Positions 40,121 to 48,460 of a stretch of DNA of 51,497 nt are shown in pieces. The notes below the pieces were generated by a model. That model was given only the letters and a program-made list of their open reading frames with translations, did not search any database and was not told the DNA's origin. Origin of the DNA: JBEDUK01 sp040414485 (lineage in GTDB: Bacteria; Actinomycetota; UBA4738); NCBI GenBank assembly GCA_040414485.1, contig JBEDUK010000028.1, forward strand, positions 1-51,497. The letters run 5' to 3'. Position 1 is the first letter of the stretch; every line of letters begins with the position of its first letter. The translations under genes and the position numbers were made by a program.

Positions 40121-40462
40121 ATGAGGATGCCCGTGAGTGCGGACCCGAGGACGTGGCTCGTCGAGGCGACGATCACGGTGCCGGGCTACTGGCATCCTTC
40201 GGAACACGAGCGCAAGGAGTTCTTCCTCGCGATGCGCGCGGTCGAGAGCCCGGGCGTCGATCCGGAGGTCGGCTGGACGACCGACGAGGTCGCGTTCATC
40301 CGGCTGGGGGCGGTCGCGGAGAAGAAAGAGGAAGCGGCCGACGCGGTCCTCGAGCACGTTCGGAAGGCGGCCACGGAGCAGGCGCTGCTCGCGCCGGCCG
40401 AGGTGATCCGGGTCGCGATCCTGTCCGTCAGGCCGTTCGACGGACTCGAACCGAGCGACTGA
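40121..40462 (+). CDS. Small protein of unknown function
   Basis: 113 residues from ATG 40121, or 111 from ATG 40127. It begins MRMPVSADPRTWLVEATITV, then PGYWHPSEHERKEFFLAMRA, and ends with the helix EEAADAVLEHVRKAATEQAL and the strand EVIRVAILSVRPFDGLEP. The fold may be a small alpha/beta sandwich. I do not recognise a family. The upstream 116 bases contain the divergent start of the NUDIX gene. Codon use is normal for the window. Confidence 0.6.
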   Translation: MRMPVSADPRTWLVEATITVPGYWHPSEHERKEFFLAMRAVESPGVDPEVGWTTDEVAFIRLGAVAEKKEEAADAVLEHVRKAATEQALLAPAEVIRVAILSVRPFDGLEPSD

Positions 40463-40512
40463 CCTTCACGCGACCACCGCGCCGAAGCAATCTCGCCTGG
40501 ACGAGACCGCGA

Positions 40513-40531
40513 GCCTATGGGTAGCATAGGC
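40513..40531. promoter_or_regulatory. Operator-like palindrome in front of the molybdate operon
   Basis: GCCTATG (40513-40519), GGTAG, CATAGGC (40525-40531): a perfect seven-base inverted repeat. It covers a -10-like TAGCAT (40522-40527) and ends five bases before the ATG of the HTH-Mop regulator. TGGACG at 40498-40503 is a possible -35. This is where an autorepressor would bind. Confidence 0.55.
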
Positions 40532-40536
40532 GCCGC

Positions 40537-40965
40537 ATGGGCAAGAGAGGTGCCACCCCAAAGCGGCCTGAACGCCTGCTGAAGGCGCGGGACGCGGCCG
40601 CCGCGCTCGGCATCAGCCTGGACACGCTCCGCCGCTGGGACCGCGACGGCCGGATCCACGTCGAACGTGACGATTCGAACCGGCGTGTCGTCCCCGAATC
40701 GGAGGTCGAACGCCTGAGCGGCCGTCCCCTGTCCGTGCGCACTGGAACGACGCTGTCCGCCCGGAACCGACTGGCCGGCGTCGTCCGCAGCGTGGAGGTG
40801 AGCGGCGTCGTCGCGCTGGTGGAGATCGAATGCGGCCCGTACCTGATGGCGGCGGTCATCACGCGCGACGCGGTTGAGGAGCTTGGCCTGGCCCCCGGCG
40901 TTCGTGCGGTCGCGACCGTGAAGGCGACGTCCGTGATGGTGAGCAGAGAGGGGAAGGCACATTGA
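40537..40965 (+). CDS. HTH and molybdopterin/molybdate-binding (Mop/TOBE) regulator
   Basis: 142 residues. The N-terminus is an excisionase/MerR-type HTH (ARDAAAALGISLDTLRRWDR, then GRIHVERDDSNRRVV). Residues about 72-135 form a Mop/TOBE domain: SARNRLAGVVRSVEVSGVVA, VEIECGPYLMAAVITRDAVE and VRAVATVKATSVMV. TOBE domains of this kind bind molybdate or tungstate oxyanions. It lacks the ModE winged-helix and is therefore a different type of molybdate-responsive regulator. It is first in the modABC operon and its TGA overlaps the TTG start of modA. Likely senses molybdate and controls its own operon through the palindrome upstream; the control is inference. Confidence 0.85.
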   Translation: MGKRGATPKRPERLLKARDAAAALGISLDTLRRWDRDGRIHVERDDSNRRVVPESEVERLSGRPLSVRTGTTLSARNRLAGVVRSVEVSGVVALVEIECGPYLMAAVITRDAVEELGLAPGVRAVATVKATSVMVSREGKAH

Positions 40966-41783
40966 GGATCCGGTTCGGTGCGTTCGCCGTCGTGCTGGTC
41001 CTCGCGGCGGTCGGGCTGTCCGCCTGCGGCTCGTCCGGCCCCGCGAGCGACCCCGGCGCGTCCGTATCGCCGAAGACCACGCTCACCGTGCTCGGGGCCG
41101 CCTCGCTGTCGAAGGTGTTCCCGATCATCGGCACACAGTTCTCGTCGGCGAATCCCGGCGTGTCCTTCCGGTTCACGTTCGCCGGGACCGACGCGCTCGC
41201 CGCCCAGATCGAGCAGGGCGCGCCCGCCGACGTGTTCGCCGGCGCCAGCACGAAGTACGGCGACCAACTCTCGGGAGAGAGTCTGATCGATTCGCCGACC
41301 CCTTTCTGCACGAACACCCTGGTGCTGATCGTGCCGTCGGACAACCCCGCCGGCATCGCGTCCCTGCAGGATCTGACGAAGCCGGGCACCAAGCTCGTCA
41401 TCGGCGCGGAGACGGTGCCGATCGGGGCGTACACGCGGACGGTGCTCTCGAACCTCAACGCGACCTACGGCGCGAGCTACTCGGACGACGTCCTGAAGAA
41501 CGTCGTGAGCGAGGAGGACAGCGTCACGTCCATCGTGGCGAAGGTGCAGCTCGGCGAGGCCGACGCGGGGTTCGTCTACGTGACGGACGCGCAGGCGGCG
41601 GGATCGAAGGTCACCTCGATCGACATCCCGGAATCCGGCCAGGCCGTGGCCACGTACCCGATCGCGGTGGTGAAGGCGACGAAGCACGCCTCCCTGTCGC
41701 AGAAGTTCGTCGACTACGTGCTCTCGGCGCCGGCCCAGGCGGAGCTGCAGAAGGCCGGGTTCGGTTCCCCGCCGAGCTCCTGA
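40962..41783 (+). CDS. modA: Molybdate ABC transporter substrate-binding lipoprotein ModA
   Basis: 273 residues from TTG 40962 (TTGA overlap with the regulator stop; GAGGGGAAGG upstream). Signal peptide with lipobox LSAC. ModA-type motifs: TLTVLGAASLSKVFPIIGTQ, FRFTFAGTDALAAQIEQGAP, ADVFAGASTKYGDQL, LVIGAETVPIGAYTRTVL and ADAGFVYVTDAQAAGS. It binds MoO4 (or WO4) outside the cell. The first gene of the transporter proper, in order modA-modB-modC. Confidence 0.93.
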   Translation: MRIRFGAFAVVLVLAAVGLSACGSSGPASDPGASVSPKTTLTVLGAASLSKVFPIIGTQFSSANPGVSFRFTFAGTDALAAQIEQGAPADVFAGASTKYGDQLSGESLIDSPTPFCTNTLVLIVPSDNPAGIASLQDLTKPGTKLVIGAETVPIGAYTRTVLSNLNATYGASYSDDVLKNVVSEEDSVTSIVAKVQLGEADAGFVYVTDAQAAGSKVTSIDIPESGQAVATYPIAVVKATKHASLSQKFVDYVLSAPAQAELQKAGFGSPPSS

Positions 41784-41826
41784 AGGGGCGTCGGCGACGA
41801 GCGCGGTCACGGCGATCCCCGTTCGG

Positions 41827-42645
41827 GTGCGGCGGCGCGGGCGGTCGTGGCCGCTCGCGCTCGGCGTGGGCGCGCTGACGTTCGGACTGCTGGCGTTCGT
41901 CCTGCTGCCGATCGTCGCGGTGTTCGTGCGCGTCCCGCCGGGCGCGATGATCGAGCAGCTGCGATCGCCGGAGGCGAGGACCGCCCTGGCGGTCAGCCTG
42001 AAGACGACAACGATCGCGCTCGCCGTGATCGTGCTGGCGGGGACGCCGGTCGCCTACGTGCTCTCCGGCGCGCGATCGCACCTGGCCGCGGTGGTGACCA
42101 CCATCGTCGAGCTGCCGCTGGTCCTGCCGCCGTCGGTCGCGGGGATCGCGCTCCTGGCCGCCTTCGGGCGGCGCGGCTTGCTTGGTCAGGAGCTGCACGT
42201 CCTGGGGATCGACCTGCCGTTCTCGCAGGCGGCCGTGGTCATCGCGATGGTGTTCGTCGCGCTTCCTTTCCACCTGCGCATGGCCATGGCCGCGTTTCGA
42301 GGCATCGACTCGGGCGTGCTCGCGGCATCGCGAACGCTGGGCGCGGGGCCCGTTCGGACGTTCCTCCGAGTCGCCGTCCCGTTGTCGACGAACGGCCTGG
42401 CCGCCGGGGCGGCGCTGGCATGGGCGCGCGCGCTCGGCGAGTTCGGCGCGACGCTCCTCTTCGCGGGGAGTTTCGTGGGCGTGACGCAGACGCTGCCGCT
42501 CGCCATCTACGCGAACCTGGAGAACTTCGATACGGCCCTCGCCATGGCCGGCCTGCTGATCGCCATCAGCGCCGGCGTGCTCGTCGGCGTGAAGCTGCTG
42601 TTGGGCACGCGCGTCCGCGACGAGGTCGTCCCGGGAGCCCCATGA
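41827..42645 (+). CDS. modB: Molybdate ABC transporter permease ModB
   Basis: 272 residues from GTG 41827; the reading frame is open back to the end of modA but holds no better start. Five to six transmembrane helices. The permease EAA-type loop is LAASRTLGAGPVRTFLRVAV and the later ARALGEFGATLLFAGSFVG segment, with TLPLAIYANLENFDTALA, is typical for ModB/CysT-like permeases. It spans the inner membrane and receives molybdate from ModA. Stop overlaps modC (ATGA). Confidence 0.92.
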   Translation: MRRRGRSWPLALGVGALTFGLLAFVLLPIVAVFVRVPPGAMIEQLRSPEARTALAVSLKTTTIALAVIVLAGTPVAYVLSGARSHLAAVVTTIVELPLVLPPSVAGIALLAAFGRRGLLGQELHVLGIDLPFSQAAVVIAMVFVALPFHLRMAMAAFRGIDSGVLAASRTLGAGPVRTFLRVAVPLSTNGLAAGAALAWARALGEFGATLLFAGSFVGVTQTLPLAIYANLENFDTALAMAGLLIAISAGVLVGVKLLLGTRVRDEVVPGAP

Positions 42646-43769
42646 ACCCCGCGCTCGAGGTCTCCGGCGTCCGCGTTCCGCTGCGGAGCTTCGAACTGAA
42701 CGTCGCCCTGTCCCAGGACGGCGAGACGATGGCGCTGGTCGGCCCGTCGGGAGCGGGGAAATCGACGGTGATCCGCGCGATCGCCGGCCTCACGCGGCCG
42801 TCGGCCGGGCGCATCTCGATCGATGGCCAGGCGGTGTTCGACGCCGAACGCCGGGTCGACCTGCCCGCGGAGGATCGCTCCGTCGGGGTCGTCTTCCAGG
42901 ACTACGCGCTGTTCCCGCACCTGTCCGTCCGATCGAACGTGGCCTTCGGCCCGAGGTCACGCGGTCTGCGGCGCGCGGCGGCGCTCCGGCGGGCCGACGG
43001 GTGGCTCGAGCGCCTGCGGATCGAAGCGCTCGCCGCGAGGCGGCCGGCGACGCTCTCGGGGGGCGAACGCCAGCGGGTGGCGCTGGCGCGGGCACTGGCG
43101 GCGGAGCCGCGGATCCTGCTCCTGGACGAGCCGATGGCCGCGCTCGACGCCGCCACGAAGGGCGTCGTGGCGGCCGAACTGGCGGCGGCCCTTCGTGAGG
43201 CGGCGCTCCCGACCGTCCTCGTGTCGCACGACTTCGCCGACGTGGTCGGCCTTGCCGACCGGATCGCGGTGATGGAGGCGGGGCACATCGTCCAGGTCGG
43301 TGCGCCGGAGGAGTTGCTGGCGGCGCCGGCCTCCTCGTTCGTCGCGGCCTTCACCGGCGTCAACTACTTCGCGGGCACCGCGTCCCCCCGCGGCGACATG
43401 ACCGAGATTCGCGCGGACGAGGGCTCGGCGGTGTTCCTGAGCGCGGACGACGCGCTCGGCGCGGTCGCGGCCGTGGTTCTCCCCTGGGACGTATCCCTCT
43501 CCTCGGTCGCTCCGGAAGGTTCGGCGCTCAACGCCCTGGCCGGCCCGATCCGGCGCATCGCCGTCCTCGGGAACCGCGCCCGGGTGACGGTGGGGAGCTC
43601 GCCGCCGGTGGTGGCCGAGGTGACCGAGGGGTCGGTGCGCAGGCTCGGTCTGCGCCCCGGCGTGTCCATCGTTGCGACGTGGAAGGCCACCGGGACGAGG
43701 CTCGTGCCGCGCTCCGCGGGAAGGGATCACGCGCTCGCGGCCGCACCCGAGGCCGGTGCGAGCGGCTAA
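42642..43769 (+). CDS. modC: Molybdate ABC transporter ATPase ModC
   Basis: 375 residues from ATG 42642 (ATGA overlap with modB). Walker A is GPSGAGKST, the Q-loop VVFQDYALFPHLS, the signature LSGGERQRVALARAL, Walker B ILLLDEPMAALD and the H-loop VLVSHD. The C-terminal third (about 240-375) is a Mop/TOBE region (GPIRRIAVLGNRARVTVGS and LRPGVSIVATWKATGTRL), which binds molybdate in ModC and can shut off transport. It powers uptake of molybdate. Last gene of the molybdate operon. Confidence 0.94.
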   Translation: MNPALEVSGVRVPLRSFELNVALSQDGETMALVGPSGAGKSTVIRAIAGLTRPSAGRISIDGQAVFDAERRVDLPAEDRSVGVVFQDYALFPHLSVRSNVAFGPRSRGLRRAAALRRADGWLERLRIEALAARRPATLSGGERQRVALARALAAEPRILLLDEPMAALDAATKGVVAAELAAALREAALPTVLVSHDFADVVGLADRIAVMEAGHIVQVGAPEELLAAPASSFVAAFTGVNYFAGTASPRGDMTEIRADEGSAVFLSADDALGAVAAVVLPWDVSLSSVAPEGSALNALAGPIRRIAVLGNRARVTVGSSPPVVAEVTEGSVRRLGLRPGVSIVATWKATGTRLVPRSAGRDHALAAAPEAGASG

Positions 43770-43778
43770 CCTGTGTCC

Positions 43779-44312
43779 ATGCCGGACGGGACGGACGCTC
43801 CTCCCACGCCAGCCACGCGTCCCCGCAGAGAGCCGTCGCCGAAGCCCGAGCGGCCGCGGGACGAGCTCGGCCGCCCGCTCCCGTGGAGCGAGCCGACCCG
43901 GATGCACCTCGAGGACTTCGATTCGAAACCGGTCGCGGAGAACCACGGGCTGGGCATCCGGTACTTCGACGCGCAGCGGTTCTTCCCGGCGCACGAGGCC
44001 TGGGAGACGTGCTGGAAGCAGTCGAAGGGAACGCCCGACGAGGAGTTCTACAAGGGCCTCTCGCAGCTCGGGGCGGGGTACACCCACTACCTGCGCGGCA
44101 ACCCGCACGGCACGTTCACGCTGCTCCGACGGGGAGGGACGCGGGTGGCGCGGTTCGCGTCGCCGCATCTCGAGGTGGACTCGCATGCCCTGGCGGCCAC
44201 GGCGCTCTGGCAGGCCGACGAGGTGGAGCGGCGGTATCGAGCGGGCGAGGGCATGCCGAACCTGGTGTTTCCCGTGATCGGGAACGGCGGCGCGACGGAG
44301 TCGCCTGCATGA
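43779..44312 (+). CDS. DUF309 family protein
   Basis: 177 residues from ATG 43779; GTG 43773 lies within a -10-like TAACCT context (43767-43772), and the ATG is seven bases after that box, suggesting a leaderless mRNA. The core has GIRYFDAQRFFPAHEAWETCWK, QSKGTPDEEFYKGLSQLGAG and YTHYLRGNPHG, the DUF309 signature (FDxxxFFxAHExLE). Function unknown; the family is widespread in bacteria. The N-terminal 45 residues are Pro/Arg-rich and disordered. Its TGA overlaps the ATG of the hemolysin III-type gene. Confidence 0.86.
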   Translation: MPDGTDAPPTPATRPRREPSPKPERPRDELGRPLPWSEPTRMHLEDFDSKPVAENHGLGIRYFDAQRFFPAHEAWETCWKQSKGTPDEEFYKGLSQLGAGYTHYLRGNPHGTFTLLRRGGTRVARFASPHLEVDSHALAATALWQADEVERRYRAGEGMPNLVFPVIGNGGATESPA

Positions 44313-44992
44313 GCCTTCGGAAGAATCCGGGCGATGGCCCCGGGCTCGACGCGGGCGATCCGGTGAAGCCGCTGTTCCGCGGGCGGCTGCATCAGATCGC
44401 GTTCTTCGCGGCGATCCCCGCCGGAGTGCTCCTGGTGGCGATGGCGCCACCGACGCTCCCCCGTGTCGCGGCCGCCGTCTACGCCATCGCCCTCGCCGGG
44501 ATGTACGGGACGAGCGCGCTCTATCACCGGCTCCCATGGTCGACCGGCGCCCGGCGGTGGATGCAGCGCTTCGACCACTCGATGATCTTCGTGCTCATCG
44601 CCGGGACCTACACGCCGTTCAGCCTGCTCGTGCTGCACGGTGCGTGGCGCTGGACGGTGTTCGGTCTGGTCTGGCTCGGCGCGGCGGTCGGGGTCACGCT
44701 CAAGATGGTGCGCATCGACGGTCTCCAGGCCGTCGGCGGAGCCCTGTACATCGGGCTGGGCTGGGTGATCGTGATCGCGTCGCCGCAGCTGTTCGGCAAC
44801 CTGTCGTGGGCGGCATCGGTGCTCGTGGTGGGCGGGGGCCTCCTGTATACGCTCGGCGCCGTGGTCCTGGCGTCCCGGCGCCCGGATCCCTCCCCCCGCG
44901 TCTTCGGGTACCACGAGGTCTGGCACTCCATGGTGGTCGGCGGAAGCGTCTGCCACTACCTGGCGATCACGCTCGTGCTCCTGGCACGGTGA
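44309..44992 (+). CDS. Hemolysin III family (PAQR/HlyIII) membrane protein
   Basis: 227 residues from ATG 44309, seven predicted transmembrane helices. Metal-binding His positions are visible in TSALYHRLPWST and in GYHEVWHSMVVGGSVCHYLA. FDHSMIFVLIAGTYTPFSLL and LYIGLGWVIVIASP also match the family. Members occur in many bacteria as putative membrane hydrolases or pores; the name hemolysin does not imply toxicity. Overlaps DUF309 (ATGA) and the ROK gene (GTGA). Confidence 0.9.
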   Translation: MSLRKNPGDGPGLDAGDPVKPLFRGRLHQIAFFAAIPAGVLLVAMAPPTLPRVAAAVYAIALAGMYGTSALYHRLPWSTGARRWMQRFDHSMIFVLIAGTYTPFSLLVLHGAWRWTVFGLVWLGAAVGVTLKMVRIDGLQAVGGALYIGLGWVIVIASPQLFGNLSWAASVLVVGGGLLYTLGAVVLASRRPDPSPRVFGYHEVWHSMVVGGSVCHYLAITLVLLAR

Positions 44993-46002
44993 CGAGCTCC
45001 TCCCCAACCGCGGCACGAACGCCGTCGACGAGGGGGTCCCCCGGAACGCCGGTGACCGCCGGCATCGACCTGGGCGGGACGAAGATCGAGGTGGTCGCCC
45101 TTCGCAGCCGACGCGTGGTCGGGTCCGCGCGCGTTCCGACGCCCCAGACCGGGGCCGACGCCGTAACGGAGGCGATGATCTCGACCGTCGGTGAGGCGCT
45201 GAGCGGGGCGGGCATCCCGCTCTCGGCGCTGCGCGCGATCGGCGTCGGCACACCGGGTTCGATCCACGCCGACGGCGGCGTGTCGAATTCGCCGAACGTG
45301 CCGGGGTTCGAGGGAAAGGACCCGATCCTGCTCGGTCCGGCGATCTCGAAGGGTCTCGGCGGGACGCCGGTCCTGGTGGACAACGACGTCCGCGTGGCCA
45401 TCGTGGGTGAGTACCGCCGAGGGGCCGGCCGGCCGTTCCGCGACGTGCTCGGCGTCTTCTGCGGGACCGGGGTCGGGGGAGGCCTGGTGCTTGCCGGACG
45501 CCTGCGGCAGGGAGGCGGGGCCGCCGGCGAGATCGGGCACACGCTGGTTCGGGAGGGCGGTCGCCGGTGCGGGTGCGGGAAGCGGGGCCACCTGGAGGCC
45601 TACGCGGGACGGCGCAACATCGAACGCGAAGCACGGCGGCGAATGGCGCGCGGAGAGAAGACGGACCTGTTCCGCATCATGGCCCGACGCGGCCGCGATC
45701 GGGTCACCAGCGGCGTCATCGCGGCAGCCCTCGAGCGGGGCGACCGCCTCACGCACGCGCTGCTCGACGACGCGATCTGGGCGCTCGGCATCGCGCTGGC
45801 GAACGCGCAGAACCTGCTCGACCTCGAGGCGATCATCGTGGGCGGCGGGCTCGGCGACCGTCTCGGCCCGCCGTTCGTGGCCCGGGTCGAGGCGGCCATG
45901 CGGCCGCGCCTGCACGTGCCCGAGCGGCCCCCGGCCGTGCTTCCCACGGCGCTGGGCGACCTCTCCGGTGCCGTCGGTGCGGCCGTCCGCGCCGGCGGCT
46001 GA
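44989..46002 (+). CDS. ROK-family sugar kinase (glucokinase-like)
   Basis: 337 residues from GTG 44989, which overlaps the upstream stop as GTGA; GTG 45052 is a less likely start. ATP-binding motif AGIDLGGTKIEVV, substrate motif VGTPGSIHADGGVSNSPN, catalytic region LVDNDVRVAIVGE, FCGTGVGGGLVLAGRL and the zinc site EIGHTLV with CGCGKRGHLEAYAG, where the last Cys of the usual CxCGxxGC is replaced by His. That variant occurs in other ROK kinases. It probably phosphorylates glucose or a related hexose. No HTH, so it is a kinase rather than a ROK repressor. Confidence 0.9.
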   Translation: MTSSSPTAARTPSTRGSPGTPVTAGIDLGGTKIEVVALRSRRVVGSARVPTPQTGADAVTEAMISTVGEALSGAGIPLSALRAIGVGTPGSIHADGGVSNSPNVPGFEGKDPILLGPAISKGLGGTPVLVDNDVRVAIVGEYRRGAGRPFRDVLGVFCGTGVGGGLVLAGRLRQGGGAAGEIGHTLVREGGRRCGCGKRGHLEAYAGRRNIEREARRRMARGEKTDLFRIMARRGRDRVTSGVIAAALERGDRLTHALLDDAIWALGIALANAQNLLDLEAIIVGGGLGDRLGPPFVARVEAAMRPRLHVPERPPAVLPTALGDLSGAVGAAVRAGG

Positions 46003-46065
46003 GCGCCGGTCCCGGGAGACACCCTCCGCAGCACGTTCCGCGCAATCACCCCCGTTCCCGCAGCC

Positions 46066-46100
46066 TTGACATCGGCTCCGTTATCGGTGTAAACATATGT
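46066..46100 (+). promoter_or_regulatory. Promoter and possible TetR operator of the MMPL operon
   Basis: Consensus -35 TTGACA (46066-46071), then TAAACA (46090-46095) at 18 bases as the best -10. The palindrome ACATATGT (46093-46100) covers the -10, a good place for TetR to block polymerase. Leader length before ATG 46199 is about 95 nt. Confidence 0.5.
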
Positions 46101-46198
46101 GCGTTAAGTGAAGGGCGATAGGTTAGCGCCGAACAGCAACGGCGGGGCGGGTCGCGCCGCGCCGGTCGGCAGGCGCCGAGGAGAAGGAGGTCACCCGG

Positions 46199-48460
46199 AT
46201 GGAACGTCTCGGCAGGTTCGCGGTCCACCGGCGTCGGTGGATCCTCGTCGCCGCGATCGCCGGCATCGTCGCGGCCGGCGCCCTGGGCGGCAACGTCGCC
46301 ATCCACCTCTCGAACGGCGGGTTCGACAACCCGTCGTCGGAGTCCAGCCGCGCGGCGGCCTCCCTCGAGCGCGTCTTCCACACCGGCAGTCCGAACTTCG
46401 TCCTGTTGGTCACTGCGAACGGCGGTTCGGTGGACGCTCCGTCAGTGGCCTCGGAGGGCGCGGCCCTCACGCGGCGCCTGGCCGCTGAGCCCGGCGTGGC
46501 CGACGTCGCCTCGTACTGGAGTCAGGGGAACGCGCCGGCGCTGCGAAGCACGAATGGGGCGCAGGCGCTGATCCTGGCCCGGATCACGGGCACCGACGAT
46601 CAGGTCCGCGACCGCGTCAAGGTGCTTGCGCCCCGCTACACGCAGTCGACGGCCGCCGCGACGGTCGCGGTCGGCGGGCGCGCGCAGATCTTCAACCAGG
46701 TCGGCACCCAGGTGGAACACGATCTGCGCCGCGCCGAGGCGATCAGCATCCCGATCACGATGCTGCTCCTGATCGTGGTGTTCGGAAGCGTCGTGGCCGC
46801 GGGCCTTCCGCTGACCATCGGGATCGCTTCGATCCTCGGCACCTTCCTGATCCTTCGGATCCTGGCCTCGCTCACCCAGGTGTCGATCTTCTCGCTGAAC
46901 CTCACCACCGCGCTCGGGCTGGGGCTCGCGATCGACTACAGCCTGTTCATCCTCTCCCGGTACCGGGAGGAGGTCCGCGGGGGCATGGCGCCGCACGACG
47001 CGGTCGTGCGCTCCGTCGCCACGGCCGGCCGAACGGTCGCCTTCAGCGCGGTGACGGTGGCCATCTCACTCGGCGCGCTGCTGATCTTTCCGCTGTCGTT
47101 CCTCCGGTCGTTCGCCTACGCCGGCATCGCCGTCGTTGCCTTCGCCGCGGTCAGCGCCCTGGTGGTCCTGCCGGCGGTGATCGCGGTGCTGGGCCGGCGG
47201 GTGGACACCCTCACCATCTGGCACCGCCGGACGCCCGAGCCGGGGCAGGGGTTCTGGCACCGCCTGGCGACGTTCGTGATGCGCCGCCCGGCGGTGATCG
47301 CCGTGTCCGTCGTCGCGTTGCTGCTCGTGCTGGGCGCGCCGTTCTTCCGGGTGAACTTCGGCCTGCCGGACGACCGGGTGCTGCCGGCGACCGCCTCGAG
47401 CCACCAGGTCCAGGACGCCATCCGGACCGGGTTCGCATCGGACGAACTGAACACGCTTCCGATCGTGGCGTTCGGTGTGCGCACGAACGACCCCAGTGCC
47501 GTGGACGGGTACGCCTCGCAGGTTTCGTCGCTGCACGGCGTGGCTGCGGTCCAGGCCGCGACCGGCACGTACGCCGGCGGGCGTCAGGTGGCCGCCGCGA
47601 CGCAGGCGTCGGCGCGGTTCACCGCCGCGCGGCCCGCGGAGCGCGCGACCTGGTTCGCCGTCGTTCCGACGGTCGAGCCGTACTCGGACGCCGGCGAGAC
47701 GCTGGTGCACGAGATCCGGTCGCTCTCGCCGCCGTTCTCGGTGCAGGTCGGCGGCAGCTCCGCCGAGCTGGTCGATTCGAAGGCGAGCATCTTCGGCCGT
47801 GTTCCGGTCGCCGCCGGACTGATCGGGCTGGTCACGTTCGTCGTGCTCTTCCTGATGTCCGGGAGCGTCGTGGTCCCCGCGAAGGCCGTCGTCCTCAATC
47901 TGCTGTCGCTGTCCGCGACGTTCGGGGCGATGGTGTGGATCTTCCAGCAGGGCCACCTGTCGGGCGCCCTGGGGTTCACGCCCACCGGCATGATCGACAC
48001 GACCACGCCGATCCTCATGTTCTGCATCGCGTTCGGCCTGTCCATGGACTACGAGGTGTTCCTGCTGTCCCGGATCAAGGAGGAGCACGACCGAACCGGC
48101 GACAACACCGCCTCCGTGGCGATGGGGCTCGAGCGGACCGGACGCATCGTGACCGCGGCCGCGGGGCTGCTGGCGGTGGTCTTCATCGCCTTCGCCACGT
48201 CGGAGATCACGTTCATCAAGCTGCTCGGCGTGGGCATGGCGCTGGCCGTGCTGATGGACGCCACGCTGATCCGGGGCACCCTGGTCCCGGCGTTCATGCG
48301 GCTGGCCGGCCGGGCGAACTGGTGGGCCCCGGCCTGGCTCCGGCGCGTGCACGACCGCATCGGGATCAGCGAGTCGGACGGTCCCCCCAGGCGCGCTGCC
48401 ACGGACACCGAGCCCCTGCGTGTCGCCGAGCCCGTCCGCGTGGGAGAGTTCGAATCGTGA
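46199..48460 (+). CDS. MMPL family (RND-type) exporter
   Basis: 753 residues from ATG 46199, behind GGAGAAGGAGG eight bases away. One N-terminal helix (RRRWILVAAIAGIVAAGAL), a periplasmic domain, helices about 180-340, a second domain, then helices about 545-700. Proton-relay motifs LGLGLAIDYSLFILSRYREE and FCIAFGLSMDYEVFLLSRIKEE hold the Asp-Tyr pairs used for proton coupling, with FSAVTVAISLGALLIFPL and ITFIKLLGVGMALAVLMDA after them. Mycobacterial MmpL proteins export lipids; others carry drugs or dyes. The cargo is unknown. The TetR gene follows with GTGA overlap. Confidence 0.9.
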   Translation: MERLGRFAVHRRRWILVAAIAGIVAAGALGGNVAIHLSNGGFDNPSSESSRAAASLERVFHTGSPNFVLLVTANGGSVDAPSVASEGAALTRRLAAEPGVADVASYWSQGNAPALRSTNGAQALILARITGTDDQVRDRVKVLAPRYTQSTAAATVAVGGRAQIFNQVGTQVEHDLRRAEAISIPITMLLLIVVFGSVVAAGLPLTIGIASILGTFLILRILASLTQVSIFSLNLTTALGLGLAIDYSLFILSRYREEVRGGMAPHDAVVRSVATAGRTVAFSAVTVAISLGALLIFPLSFLRSFAYAGIAVVAFAAVSALVVLPAVIAVLGRRVDTLTIWHRRTPEPGQGFWHRLATFVMRRPAVIAVSVVALLLVLGAPFFRVNFGLPDDRVLPATASSHQVQDAIRTGFASDELNTLPIVAFGVRTNDPSAVDGYASQVSSLHGVAAVQAATGTYAGGRQVAAATQASARFTAARPAERATWFAVVPTVEPYSDAGETLVHEIRSLSPPFSVQVGGSSAELVDSKASIFGRVPVAAGLIGLVTFVVLFLMSGSVVVPAKAVVLNLLSLSATFGAMVWIFQQGHLSGALGFTPTGMIDTTTPILMFCIAFGLSMDYEVFLLSRIKEEHDRTGDNTASVAMGLERTGRIVTAAAGLLAVVFIAFATSEITFIKLLGVGMALAVLMDATLIRGTLVPAFMRLAGRANWWAPAWLRRVHDRIGISESDGPPRRAATDTEPLRVAEPVRVGEFES

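Noticed and set aside
44989..46002. ROK-type transcriptional repressor
   Set aside because: No N-terminal HTH is present; the ATP and sugar motifs are intact, so it is a kinase.
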